DNA from: Maribacter algicola
GTDB taxonomy: Bacteria > Bacteroidota > Bacteroidia > Flavobacteriales > Flavobacteriaceae
Reading direction: 5' to 3'
Assembly (NCBI RefSeq): GCF_003933245.1
Contig: NZ_QUSX01000002.1
Location: forward strand, 682,001 to 746,000
Length of the DNA stretch: 64,000 nucleotides
Below the pieces are notes generated by a model that did not search any database, had not been told where the DNA came from, and saw only the letters and a list, made by a program, of their open reading frames with translations. The position numbers and the translations under genes were made by a program. Below, in pieces: positions 35,334-43,176 of the stretch. Numbering within the stretch: the first letter of the stretch is position 1; each line of letters begins with the position of its first letter.

Positions 35334-36119
35334 TTAACTATTACTGAAATACCCTTTCATGATTCCTCGTTGGGAATCCCTAATAAACTGCAGTATTTCG
35401 TCCCGCTCCGGAGTTGCCTCCATCTCTGCTTCCAAAATTTGGACCGCCTGGGTGTTGTTGTAATTTTTCTGATATAGAATTCTATAGATATTCTGAATCT
35501 CCCTTATTTTTTCCGATTGGTATCCTCTCCGCCTAAGTCCAACGGAATTTATACCTACATAGGAAAGTGGCTCCCTGGCCGCTTTTACATACGGTGGCAC
35601 ATCCTTTCTAACCAGCGATCCCCCTGTAACAAAGGCGTGCTGCCCTACCGATACGAATTGATGTACAGCAACCAAACCGGCCAAAATGACGTTGTCGCCA
35701 ATAGTCACATGTCCCGCTAGAGTAGAATTATTCGAAAAAATACAATTATTTCCTACCAAACAATCGTGGGCGACATGGCAATAGGCCATGATAAGACAAT
35801 TTTTCCCAATGACCGTTTTCATACGGTCAGAAGTTCCTTTATGGATAGTGGCACACTCCCTTATGGTGGTTCCGTTTCCTATGACCACGGTTGTTTCCTC
35901 GCCTTTATACTTTAAGTCTTGCGGAGGTGCGGAAATGACGGCACCAGGAAAAATGTTGCAATTTTTTCCAATTCTTGCCCCCTCCATGATGGTGACATTG
36001 GAACCGATCCATGTACCTTCACCAATCGTTACATTGTTGTGTATGGTGGTAAACGGTTCAATTACTACGTTCTTTGCAATCTTTGCGCCTGGATGGACGT
36101 ATGCCAGCGGCTGATTCAT
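35334..36119 (-). CDS. lpxA: UDP-N-acetylglucosamine acyltransferase
   Basis: LpxA adds the first 3-hydroxyacyl chain to UDP-GlcNAc in lipid A synthesis. The 261-residue protein is a left-handed beta-helix of hexapeptide repeats (IGEGTWIGSNVTIMEGARIG, LAGHVTIGDNVILAG) with catalytic His in MAYCHVAHDCLVG. The C-terminal helical part ends in RGIMKGYFSNS. It follows the lpxC/fabZ gene by 10 bases. Confidence 0.95.
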   Translation of the reverse strand: MNQPLAYVHPGAKIAKNVVIEPFTTIHNNVTIGEGTWIGSNVTIMEGARIGKNCNIFPGAVISAPPQDLKYKGEETTVVIGNGTTIRECATIHKGTSDRMKTVIGKNCLIMAYCHVAHDCLVGNNCIFSNNSTLAGHVTIGDNVILAGLVAVHQFVSVGQHAFVTGGSLVRKDVPPYVKAAREPLSYVGINSVGLRRRGYQSEKIREIQNIYRILYQKNYNNTQAVQILEAEMEATPERDEILQFIRDSQRGIMKGYFSNS

Positions 36120-36129
36120 ATAGTTTCGA

Positions 36130-37527
36130 TTATTTTGATTTTACGATTTGGGCCATCAGTTCCGCCTCCGAAACCAATTTATCATTAGCATAGGCATAAG
36201 CTTGCATATGACAGATACCTCTTCTTATGGGCGAGATTAAATCGCACTTAAAAATTAAGGTATCCCCGGGAAGTACCGGCCTTTTAAACTTCACATTGTC
36301 CATTTTCATGAAGAACGTCAAATAATTTTCAGGGTCCGGTACGGTACTCAAGACCAAGATCCCTCCCGTTTGGGCCATTGCCTCCACTTGTAAAACTCCC
36401 GGCATAACGGGTGCTCCCGGAAAATGCCCCACAAAGAAAGGTTCGTTCATGGTAACGTTTTTCACACCTACGACATGTGAATCCGATAACTCCAAGATTT
36501 TATCGACCAACAAAAATGGTGGCCTATGTGGCAACATCTTCATGATTTGAGTGACATCCATTAAAGGAGTTTGGCTCAGATCATATTTGGGCACATTGTT
36601 TCTTTTCTCCAACTTTATGATTTTGGATAACTTTTTAGCGAACTGGGTGTTTACAAAATGGCCCGGTTTGTTGGCAATTACCTTTCCCCTGATTCTCATA
36701 CCTGCAAGTGCCAAATCACCAACCACGTCCAAAAGCTTGTGACGTGCGGCCTCATTGGGTTGATGCAAGGTTAGGTTGTCCAGTATTCCATTGGGCTTAA
36801 CGGATAGTTTCTCTTTGTTGAAGGCCTTTTCCAGTTTTTTCATGGTTGCCTCTGAAATTTCCTTGTCAACGTAGACGATGGCATTGTTCAAATCACCTCC
36901 TTTGATCAGTCCGTTTTCCAAAAGCATTTCAAGCTCGTGCAAAAAACTAAAGGTACGTGCTGCAGAAATCTCCTTTTTAAAATCGGATATTTTTTCAAGA
37001 GTAGCGTTTTGGGTACCCAATACCTTAGTCCCAAAATCCACCATGGTGGTCACTTGATACTCATCTGCGGGTATTACGGTAATTTCGCTACCGCTGGATT
37101 CATCCTTATACGTCAATACCTCCTTTACCACATATTCTTCCCGCAATGCTTCTTGTTCCACAATGCCTGCCTTTTCAAGAGCCGCTACAAAGAACTTTGC
37201 GGAACCGTCCATAATGGGAGGTTCTGGAGAATCCAACTCTATGAGGACATTGTCAATTTCAAGACCTACGAGGGCGGCCAATACATGTTCTGAAGTATGG
37301 ATTTTCACCCCATTCTTTTCAAGATTGGTGCCTCGCTGGGTGTTTACCACATAATTGGCATCGGCCTCAATGATCGGTTCCCCTTCAAGGTCTACACGCT
37401 TAAATTTATAGCCATGGTCTTCAGGAGCGGGAACAAATTTTATGGTTACGTTCTCTCCTGTATGCAAACCAACACCGGTAAGGGAAACCTCTTCCCCAAT
37501 GGTGCGTTGTTTTTCGTTTGTGTTCAT
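36130..37527 (-). CDS. lpxC/fabZ: Bifunctional LpxC deacetylase/FabZ dehydratase
   Basis: This 465-residue fusion is typical of Bacteroidota. Residues about 1-300 are the zinc deacetylase LpxC, the committed step of lipid A synthesis: THxGEN-like HTGENV, His in IHTSEHVLAALVG and AARHKLLDVVGDLAL, and KPGHFVNTQ. Residues about 320-465 are the hotdog FabZ dehydratase (LPHRPPFLLVDKI, GVLQVEAMAQTGG). Fusion joins a lipid A enzyme to the dehydratase that competes for the same hydroxyacyl-ACP. It overlaps lpxD by 4 bases. Confidence 0.96.
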   Translation of the reverse strand: MNTNEKQRTIGEEVSLTGVGLHTGENVTIKFVPAPEDHGYKFKRVDLEGEPIIEADANYVVNTQRGTNLEKNGVKIHTSEHVLAALVGLEIDNVLIELDSPEPPIMDGSAKFFVAALEKAGIVEQEALREEYVVKEVLTYKDESSGSEITVIPADEYQVTTMVDFGTKVLGTQNATLEKISDFKKEISAARTFSFLHELEMLLENGLIKGGDLNNAIVYVDKEISEATMKKLEKAFNKEKLSVKPNGILDNLTLHQPNEAARHKLLDVVGDLALAGMRIRGKVIANKPGHFVNTQFAKKLSKIIKLEKRNNVPKYDLSQTPLMDVTQIMKMLPHRPPFLLVDKILELSDSHVVGVKNVTMNEPFFVGHFPGAPVMPGVLQVEAMAQTGGILVLSTVPDPENYLTFFMKMDNVKFKRPVLPGDTLIFKCDLISPIRRGICHMQAYAYANDKLVSEAELMAQIVKSK

Positions 37528-38552
37528 CGTCGATCCTTATTTTCCAAGTTGTCGATTCTGTTAATTATTTTAGGTAAGTTTTTAAAGTGTACGTAGGATT
37601 TATTGAAGTCACCATAATTAAGGGCTGGCGATCCCTGTAGGACTTCGTTGTCCTTTACATTTCTTCCTATTCCGGACTGTGCCTGAATCTTGACATTATT
37701 GCCAATAACAATATGTCCCACGATTCCAACTTGTCCCCCTATCATGCAATGCTTTCCTATCTTGGTGGAACCTGCTACTCCGGTTTGGGCCGCAATCACG
37801 GTATGTTCCCCTATTTCCACATTATGGGCAATCTGAATTTGATTGTCCAACTTTACACCTTTTCTCAATATGGTAGAACCTAAGGTGGCCCTATCGATCG
37901 TAGTGCCTGCCCCAACATCCACATTGTCCTCAAGAATAACGTTTCCCGTTTGAGGCACCTTGCTGAATTCTCCATTGGAATTTGGGGTGAAACCAAAACC
38001 ATCGGCACCTATAATAACACCACTGTGAACTACACAATTATTACCGATGATACTTTCCGAATAAATCTTCGCCCCGGCAAAAACTACCACATTATCACCA
38101 ATTCTCACATTGTCGCCAATATAGACGTTCGGATAGATTTTCACATTATTCCCAATGACTACGTTGCTGCCTATATAGGAAAAGGCTCCTAAATATAATC
38201 CATCCCCAAATGTTGCGGAATCCGATTTAAAAACCGGTTGCTCAATACCAATCTTATTATTTTTTACCTGGTTGTAGTACTCCAGTAATTTAGAGAATGA
38301 TTTGTAGGCGTCCTCAACCTTAATTAGGGTGGTTTCCAAATGTTGTTCCGGAATGAAATCCTTGTTTACAATGGTAATGGAAGCTCTTGTTTTGTAAATA
38401 TGGGCCGTGTACTTTGGGTTGGCCAAAAAGGTCAAAGAGCCCTTTTCACCCTCCTCGATTTTGGCCAATTTATGAACGGCTATCTCTGGATTTCCATGGA
38501 CTTCACCCTCTAAAATACCCGCAATTTGACCTGCTGTAAACACCATGGGCAC
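37524..38552 (-). CDS. lpxD: UDP-3-O-(3-hydroxyacyl)glucosamine N-acyltransferase
   Basis: LpxD adds the second acyl chain in lipid A synthesis. The 342 residues have the N-terminal domain (about 1-100), a long hexapeptide-repeat beta-helix and the catalytic His in QIAHNVEIGEHT. It is the first lpx gene after the HD hydrolase, with a 17-base gap, and its stop overlaps lpxC/fabZ by 4 bases. The classical identity is better supported than that of the paralogue at 33753. Confidence 0.94.
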   Translation of the reverse strand: MPMVFTAGQIAGILEGEVHGNPEIAVHKLAKIEEGEKGSLTFLANPKYTAHIYKTRASITIVNKDFIPEQHLETTLIKVEDAYKSFSKLLEYYNQVKNNKIGIEQPVFKSDSATFGDGLYLGAFSYIGSNVVIGNNVKIYPNVYIGDNVRIGDNVVVFAGAKIYSESIIGNNCVVHSGVIIGADGFGFTPNSNGEFSKVPQTGNVILEDNVDVGAGTTIDRATLGSTILRKGVKLDNQIQIAHNVEIGEHTVIAAQTGVAGSTKIGKHCMIGGQVGIVGHIVIGNNVKIQAQSGIGRNVKDNEVLQGSPALNYGDFNKSYVHFKNLPKIINRIDNLENKDRR

Positions 38553-38569
38553 AAATGTAAGAAAAATTG

Positions 38570-39799
38570 TTATACGGCCTCTTTAGGGTAACAGATATAA
38601 TATTTGATGACAGTTTTTGACAGGGCTTTAATATTCAAGTGGTCCGAAAGTTTTGCCACATCTACGATTTTACCATTTTTTCGTAATATGTGGATGTTTT
38701 GGCTTTCCTGATTGTAGGCCCTATTCTCGATTTCTCCCGTAAAAAAGAAATAGGAGATTTCATCGTCCGTAGTTAGCCCTAACAACGCCCCTACCTTTTC
38801 TTTCTTTTTGGATAATTTCTCCTTCTTAATGGGTTCTTTCTTTACCTTTATGTGCAAGAGTTTTCTATTGATGAGCATTTTGCAAAGTGTGGCCAATACT
38901 CTATCCTCGGCGTCCTGCCAGTTTTTTATGGCCGAAAGGATATCAACGTCATCCAGTTTGGAGAACAATTCAAGAACCTTGGCGTCAAAGTTCTCAAGAT
39001 GTATATCGTTTTGTAGAAAAAACAGCAATGGCGTACTACCAAATAGGTTTACGCCATTATTGATTAAAAATCGGGCCCTTTTCAAAATACTGATCAGTAT
39101 CTGTTCCGCTACTACCCCTGTTTTATGTAGATACACCTGCCAATACATAAAACGGCGGGCCATTAAAAACTTTTCCACGGAATAAATCCCCTTCTCCTCC
39201 ACTACGAGATTACCGTCTACCACATTCAACATGGTGATGAGCCTATCGGCATTGGTATTCCCTTCAGAAACCCCGGTATAGAAACTATCCCGCTTTAGAT
39301 AGTCCAATCGGTCCATATCCAGCTGGCTTGAAACCAATTGATTCAAAAACTTCTTGGGATGTTTCCTAGTAAATATTGAAATGGCCCCATCCAACTCACC
39401 TTTAAAAACAACATTCAGTTCTTTCATGAATTGCATCGATATATACTCGTGGCTCAGCCCGTTTACGATACTATGTTCCATGGCATGTGAAAATGGTCCA
39501 TGACCTATATCGTGTAAAAGAATCGCCCCCAAAAGTCCCTTCTCGTCCGCCTCCGAAATATCCACCCCTTTATAGCGAAGTACTTGTATCGATTTTTGCA
39601 TAAGGTACATGCTACCCAAGGCATGGTGAAACCGGGTATGGTGTGCACCCGGATATACCAAATAAGAAAGCCCCATTTGGGAAATTCTACGCAATCTCTG
39701 AAAATACGGATGAGCAATCAGGTCAAAAATCAAATCACTGGGTATACTAATAAATCCGTAAATTGGATCGTTGAATATGGTAAGCTTGTTGGGTTTCAT
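38570..39799 (-). CDS. HD-domain phosphohydrolase (SAMHD1/dGTPase-like)
   Basis: This 409-residue protein has an HD hydrolase domain near residues 50-175: FHHALGSMYLM, LLHDIGHGPFSHAMEH and SSQLDMDRLDYLKRDS, the last with metal-binding Asp. These motifs match the dNTP triphosphohydrolase/SAMHD1-like family. The C-terminal half is divergent. It heads the lpxD operon; I know no biochemical link with lipid A. A -7 box and a palindrome lie upstream. Confidence 0.85.
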   Translation of the reverse strand: MKPNKLTIFNDPIYGFISIPSDLIFDLIAHPYFQRLRRISQMGLSYLVYPGAHHTRFHHALGSMYLMQKSIQVLRYKGVDISEADEKGLLGAILLHDIGHGPFSHAMEHSIVNGLSHEYISMQFMKELNVVFKGELDGAISIFTRKHPKKFLNQLVSSQLDMDRLDYLKRDSFYTGVSEGNTNADRLITMLNVVDGNLVVEEKGIYSVEKFLMARRFMYWQVYLHKTGVVAEQILISILKRARFLINNGVNLFGSTPLLFFLQNDIHLENFDAKVLELFSKLDDVDILSAIKNWQDAEDRVLATLCKMLINRKLLHIKVKKEPIKKEKLSKKKEKVGALLGLTTDDEISYFFFTGEIENRAYNQESQNIHILRKNGKIVDVAKLSDHLNIKALSKTVIKYYICYPKEAV

Positions 39800-39827
39800 T
39801 TAACACAAAGAAATTACATCTGATTTT

Positions 39828-39859
39828 CAAAGTTATGCAAATAAATGAGGTAATACCTC
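39828..39859 (-). promoter_or_regulatory. Promoter and palindrome upstream of HD gene
   Basis: TAACTTTG on the - strand (39835-39828) is an exact -7 match, 29 bases from the HD start. A perfect 13-bp palindrome GAGGTA-A-TACCTC lies at 39847-39859, near where the -33 region would be, so it could be an operator. Confidence 0.42.
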
Positions 39860-39860
39860 G

Positions 39861-40010
39861 TGTTTAGAATAGAGATCTGAGATGTGAGATGTGAGACTTG
39901 GGATAGAAGATGTGAGACTTGAGGTATTCAATACCAACAACGAAAAACGAACTGTCACCCTGAGCACAGTCGAAGGGAACCAGTCACGAATTACGAGCAG
40001 CGATAAACGT
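39861..40010. repeat. Degenerate GAGATGTGAGA and GTCACCC repeats
   Basis: The stretch 39871-39922 repeats GAGATGTGAGA-like units (for example GATGTGAGACTT twice). At 39953-39977 the sequence TGTCACCCTGAGCACAGTCG then AAGGG matches the element known from many Bacteroidota. A second small palindrome GGTATT-C-AATACC is at 39923-39935. No coding potential is seen. It sits between the HD gene and porX. Confidence 0.55.
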
Positions 40011-40023
40011 TTAAGAATATTGG

Positions 40024-41568
40024 ATGAACAAAATAAAAATTCTTTGGGTAGATGATGAAGTGGATCTCTTAAAGCCTCACATTCTCTTTCTACAAAATAA
40101 AAATTATGAAGTGATTACCTGCCAAAGCGGACAAGAAGCTTTAGAAGAACTCGAAAAGACACGCGTGGATATCGTTTTTTTGGACGAAAATATGCCCGGC
40201 ATTTCCGGACTTGAAACCCTGAGCGAAATCAAGGTCATCGATTCCTCCTTGCCCGTGGTGATGATTACCAAAAGTGAGGAAGAATTTATTATGGAAGAAG
40301 CCATTGGTTCAAAAATCGCCGATTACCTTATAAAGCCGGTAAACCCCAATCAAATACTGCTCTCGCTGAAAAAGAGCCTGGACCATTCTAGATTGGTATC
40401 GGAAAAGACAACCAGTAACTATCAGCAGGAATTTCGGAAAATTGCTATGAACCTTTCCATGGTCAATTCCTTTGAGGAATGGACGGAGCTTTATAAAAAA
40501 CTGATTTATTGGGAGCTTCAACTGGAGCAAATTGAGGATAGCGGTATGTTCGAGATTTTGGAATCCCAAAAAATAGAGGCCAACAATCAATTTGGAAAGT
40601 TCATCGATAAAAATTACGAAGATTGGTTCCATGGTGCAGAAGCCCCCGTAATGTCCCATACCCTTTTTAAAAATTGGATAGCCCCAGAAATAAAGGAAGG
40701 AAAAACACTGTTGATCGTTGTGGACAATCTGCGATACGACCAATGGTATTCCTTTGAGGACACGGTAGGTTCCTTTTACAAAAAGACCAAGGAAAAGTCC
40801 TATTATAGTATTTTGCCCACGGCCACCCAGTATGCACGAAATGCGATATTTTCTGGACTTACCTCATTGGATATGGAGAAAAAATATCCAGATTGGTGGA
40901 AGAACGATACGGATGAAGGAGGCAAAAACCTTTATGAAGATAAATTTTTGGAGGCGCAATTGAAGCGATTGGGACTCGATTTAAAATGGGAATACCACAA
41001 AATTAGTAGTCTAAAGCAGGGAAAACACTTATCACAGAATTTCAAATCCCAAAAAGACAACGATCTTACGGTGATTGTCTACAATTTTGTGGACATGCTC
41101 TCCCACTCCAAAACGGAGATGGAAGTTATTAAGGAATTGGCTTCCAATGACAAGGCATACCGATCACTTACCCAGAGTTGGTTCAAGAATTCCCCTCTAT
41201 TGGAAATTATTCAGCAAGCCCAGCAATTGGGCATGAAATTGATTATAACAACGGACCATGGCACTATCAATGTAAAATCCCCATCCAAGGTCATTGGGGA
41301 TCGGGATACGAGTTTAAACCTGCGCTACAAAACGGGCCGGAGTCTAAGTTATGAGGAAAAGGATGTCTTCGCTGCCAAGGATCCCAAAAGTATTTTCCTG
41401 CCCAACATCAACGTAAGTAGTTCCTTTATTTTTGCCAAGAACGACCTATTCTTTGCCTATCCCAACAATTACAACCATTACGTAAGTTATTACAGGAATA
41501 CTTACCAACATGGGGGTGTTTCTTTGGAAGAAATGATCGTTCCTTTTGTAGTTTTGGAACCCAAATAG
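40024..41568 (+). CDS. porX: Type IX secretion response regulator PorX
   Basis: PorX is a response regulator fused to a PglZ-type alkaline phosphatase superfamily domain; with PorY and sigma factor it controls type IX secretion genes. The 514 residues have a receiver domain with acidic D10/D11 and phospho-acceptor D54 (VFLDENMPG), and a zinc phosphatase domain (VVDNLRYDQWY, ILPTATQYARNAIF with the nucleophile Thr, TTDHGTINV). No PorY histidine kinase or T9SS structural gene is nearby. It is followed at once by tsaE (6-base gap). Confidence 0.92.
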   Translation: MNKIKILWVDDEVDLLKPHILFLQNKNYEVITCQSGQEALEELEKTRVDIVFLDENMPGISGLETLSEIKVIDSSLPVVMITKSEEEFIMEEAIGSKIADYLIKPVNPNQILLSLKKSLDHSRLVSEKTTSNYQQEFRKIAMNLSMVNSFEEWTELYKKLIYWELQLEQIEDSGMFEILESQKIEANNQFGKFIDKNYEDWFHGAEAPVMSHTLFKNWIAPEIKEGKTLLIVVDNLRYDQWYSFEDTVGSFYKKTKEKSYYSILPTATQYARNAIFSGLTSLDMEKKYPDWWKNDTDEGGKNLYEDKFLEAQLKRLGLDLKWEYHKISSLKQGKHLSQNFKSQKDNDLTVIVYNFVDMLSHSKTEMEVIKELASNDKAYRSLTQSWFKNSPLLEIIQQAQQLGMKLIITTDHGTINVKSPSKVIGDRDTSLNLRYKTGRSLSYEEKDVFAAKDPKSIFLPNINVSSSFIFAKNDLFFAYPNNYNHYVSYYRNTYQHGGVSLEEMIVPFVVLEPK

Positions 41569-41574
41569 TCTTCA

Positions 41575-41988
41575 ATGGAACTGGTTTATAAAGAAAGTGA
41601 CATTCAAGAAATCTCGAAATCAATTTTGAAGGAAGTTGCTTTAAAAACATTTGCCTTCTATGCCCCCATGGGTGCCGGAAAAACTACCTTGATCAAAGCC
41701 CTTGTCAAGGAGTTGGGAGCTGTGGATGAAGTAAGCAGTCCTACCTTTGGACTGGTCAATGAATATGCGGATGGTGAAGGAAATCTTATTGCTTACCATT
41801 TTGATTTTTACCGACTGAAGGATGAAATGGAAGCCTTGGATTTTGGGTTGGAGGATTATTTTAACACGGATGCCTATATTTTTATGGAATGGCCCGAAAA
41901 GATTCCTTCACTTTTACCTGAGAATTTGGTATCCTTAAAAATTGAAATTCTGGATGCGACAACCAGAAGACTAACATCATTTGGATAG
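41575..41988 (+). CDS. tsaE: tRNA threonylcarbamoyladenosine ATPase TsaE
   Basis: TsaE is the ATPase partner of TsaB/TsaD in making t6A37 of tRNAs. The 137-residue protein has the P-loop APMGAGKTTLIKA (about residues 31-43), SPTFGLVNEY and FMEWPEKI, all family marks. It directly follows porX and precedes an AT-rich regulatory region. Confidence 0.93.
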   Translation: MELVYKESDIQEISKSILKEVALKTFAFYAPMGAGKTTLIKALVKELGAVDEVSSPTFGLVNEYADGEGNLIAYHFDFYRLKDEMEALDFGLEDYFNTDAYIFMEWPEKIPSLLPENLVSLKIEILDATTRRLTSFG

Positions 41989-42069
41989 GTGCCAACTAGA
42001 ATCACCTCTGTTTTCTGAAATAAACCACGTCGTCTAGAGAAGGATTTTATTGTATTTTTTCGATGAAAC

Positions 42070-42162
42070 ACATTGAAATCGATAAAATGTACATTTTTCA
42101 CGTTGAAATACGCAATTTTAACGTTTAAACGCATTATGTTTGTCCATTTTTTCTTACGTTTG
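42070..42162 (+). promoter_or_regulatory. Direct-repeat operator and -7 box upstream of small peptide
   Basis: ACATTGAA (42070), ACGTTGAA (42100) and ACGTTTAA (42121) repeat upstream. The last two start 21 bp apart, the spacing of LytTR-type sites, and match the GTTnA core. TACGTTTG at 42155-42162 is an exact -7 box, 37 bases ahead of the small-peptide start. Confidence 0.42.
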
Positions 42163-42198
42163 CACTAGAACAAGTAGAGTACTAACTAAAAACCCCTA

Positions 42199-42342
42199 AT
42201 GAAAATGAAAAACAAAAGAACTTTTTTGGCCTCTTTGGCTTTAGGATTTTTCTTGTTGGCTATGACGGCCCCAATTATAACTCCTGATGATGCTACTGTT
42301 AGCGTTGATAGGTCAAAAATAAGAGTGCCAGGCAGACAGTAA
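42199..42342 (+). CDS. Small secreted peptide, 47 residues
   Basis: This short ORF (47 codons, ATG 42199, stop TAA 42342) encodes a signal-peptide-like start: Lys/Arg-rich MKMKNKRTF, hydrophobic LASLALGFFLLAMTA, then a polar tail PIITPDDATVSVDRSKIRVPGRQ, giving perhaps 24 mature residues. It has a good promoter about 37 bases upstream and is followed by the membrane-protein gene 56 bases later. I do not recognise a family. A peptide acting outside the cytoplasm is inferred from the signal-like N-terminus only. Confidence 0.55.
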   Translation: MKMKNKRTFLASLALGFFLLAMTAPIITPDDATVSVDRSKIRVPGRQ

Positions 42343-42398
42343 CACTTTTTTATTGTAGACTCAATAATTAATGAATTTAGTCGTTGTCATAATGTTAG

Positions 42399-43085
42399 AT
42401 GTTATTCGCATTAATGGCAAAGATGAAAAATTACAAAAGATTAAGGGCTAGGAAGAGAATCCTTTTGGAGTCTTCTATAGCCTTTTTTATTGTTTTATCT
42501 CCCTTTATTTTTAAAGCGCATGTTTATTTTCCGCAGACGGCGACTTTTAGAATTGATTTTTTGGGTATTGAAATCAAGGATAACGGGTTTGAAGATGTAA
42601 ATACTTATGTCTGGTTTTTGGTTGGAAAGATTGTTCCATTATACTTGTTAATCTTATGGTTTCTTTCTTCAAGGGATTGGTGGTACCATATTATTCTAAT
42701 TCCCATAGCAATGTATGCTTTCCAATTGTTTGAAGTATTATTTATCAATGATGAAGCAGTTGATACTGCCAACTTGTTATGGCTTTTACCAATCTGTATG
42801 ATCGTTATTCCTTTTGTCTATTTCATCAGAATTAAGTTATATGATAAATACGTCCATGGTATCGATTTGGAGGCTATGGAAGCGGAATTGGAGGAATTAA
42901 AGGAAAAAAATATTTCCGATGGGTATACATCGAATATCAAAAATGACATAGAAGATACCAAGGATGAATTAAATCAAGAGTCACTTGCGGAGGAAATAGA
43001 CAGAAAACTTTCTACCGATAGTATCGAGCAAGGTCTAAAAATATTCCAAGAGAAACTTCAAAACTGGTTCCATTTTAAATTCTAA
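42399..43085 (+). CDS. Three-helix membrane protein, unknown
   Basis: This protein of about 220-228 residues has three or four hydrophobic segments: ILLESSIAFFIVLSPFIF, YVWFLVGKIVPLYLLILWFL, WYHIILIPIAMYAFQLF and LLWLLPICMIVIPFVYFI. A charged cytoplasmic tail (about 160-228) follows, with Glu-rich LEAMEAELEELKEKN and possible coiled coil. The start is uncertain: ATG at 42399, 42414 or 42423 are all in frame. I know no function. It is the gene after the small secreted peptide and upstream of alanine dehydrogenase. Confidence 0.62.
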   Translation: MLFALMAKMKNYKRLRARKRILLESSIAFFIVLSPFIFKAHVYFPQTATFRIDFLGIEIKDNGFEDVNTYVWFLVGKIVPLYLLILWFLSSRDWWYHIILIPIAMYAFQLFEVLFINDEAVDTANLLWLLPICMIVIPFVYFIRIKLYDKYVHGIDLEAMEAELEELKEKNISDGYTSNIKNDIEDTKDELNQESLAEEIDRKLSTDSIEQGLKIFQEKLQNWFHFKF

Positions 43086-43131
43086 TAAGGTCTTTCCAAA
43101 ACTTTGCAAAGGGTCATTTATCTAAAAATCG

Positions 43132-43164
43132 TACATTTGATTTAGGACTAAAAAGTCCTTTTTT
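43132..43164 (+). terminator. Hairpin with T-run and -7 box before ald
   Basis: A short AGGACT/AGTCCT stem with AAAA loop (43144-43159) is followed by T5 and lies 12 bases before ald, so it can terminate the upstream gene. An exact -7 box TACATTTG at 43132-43139 would place the ald transcription start at about the hairpin base. Confidence 0.55.
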
Positions 43165-43176
43165 AGATACCCTTAT

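Noticed and set aside
39871..39922. Repeated GAGATGTGAGA units as a CRISPR array
   Set aside because: Units are short and degenerate with no unique spacers of constant length, and no cas gene is in the window.
40309..40743. A 144-codon open frame antisense to porX
   Set aside because: It lies wholly within the PorX receiver/phosphatase coding region and has no start context or recognisable domain.
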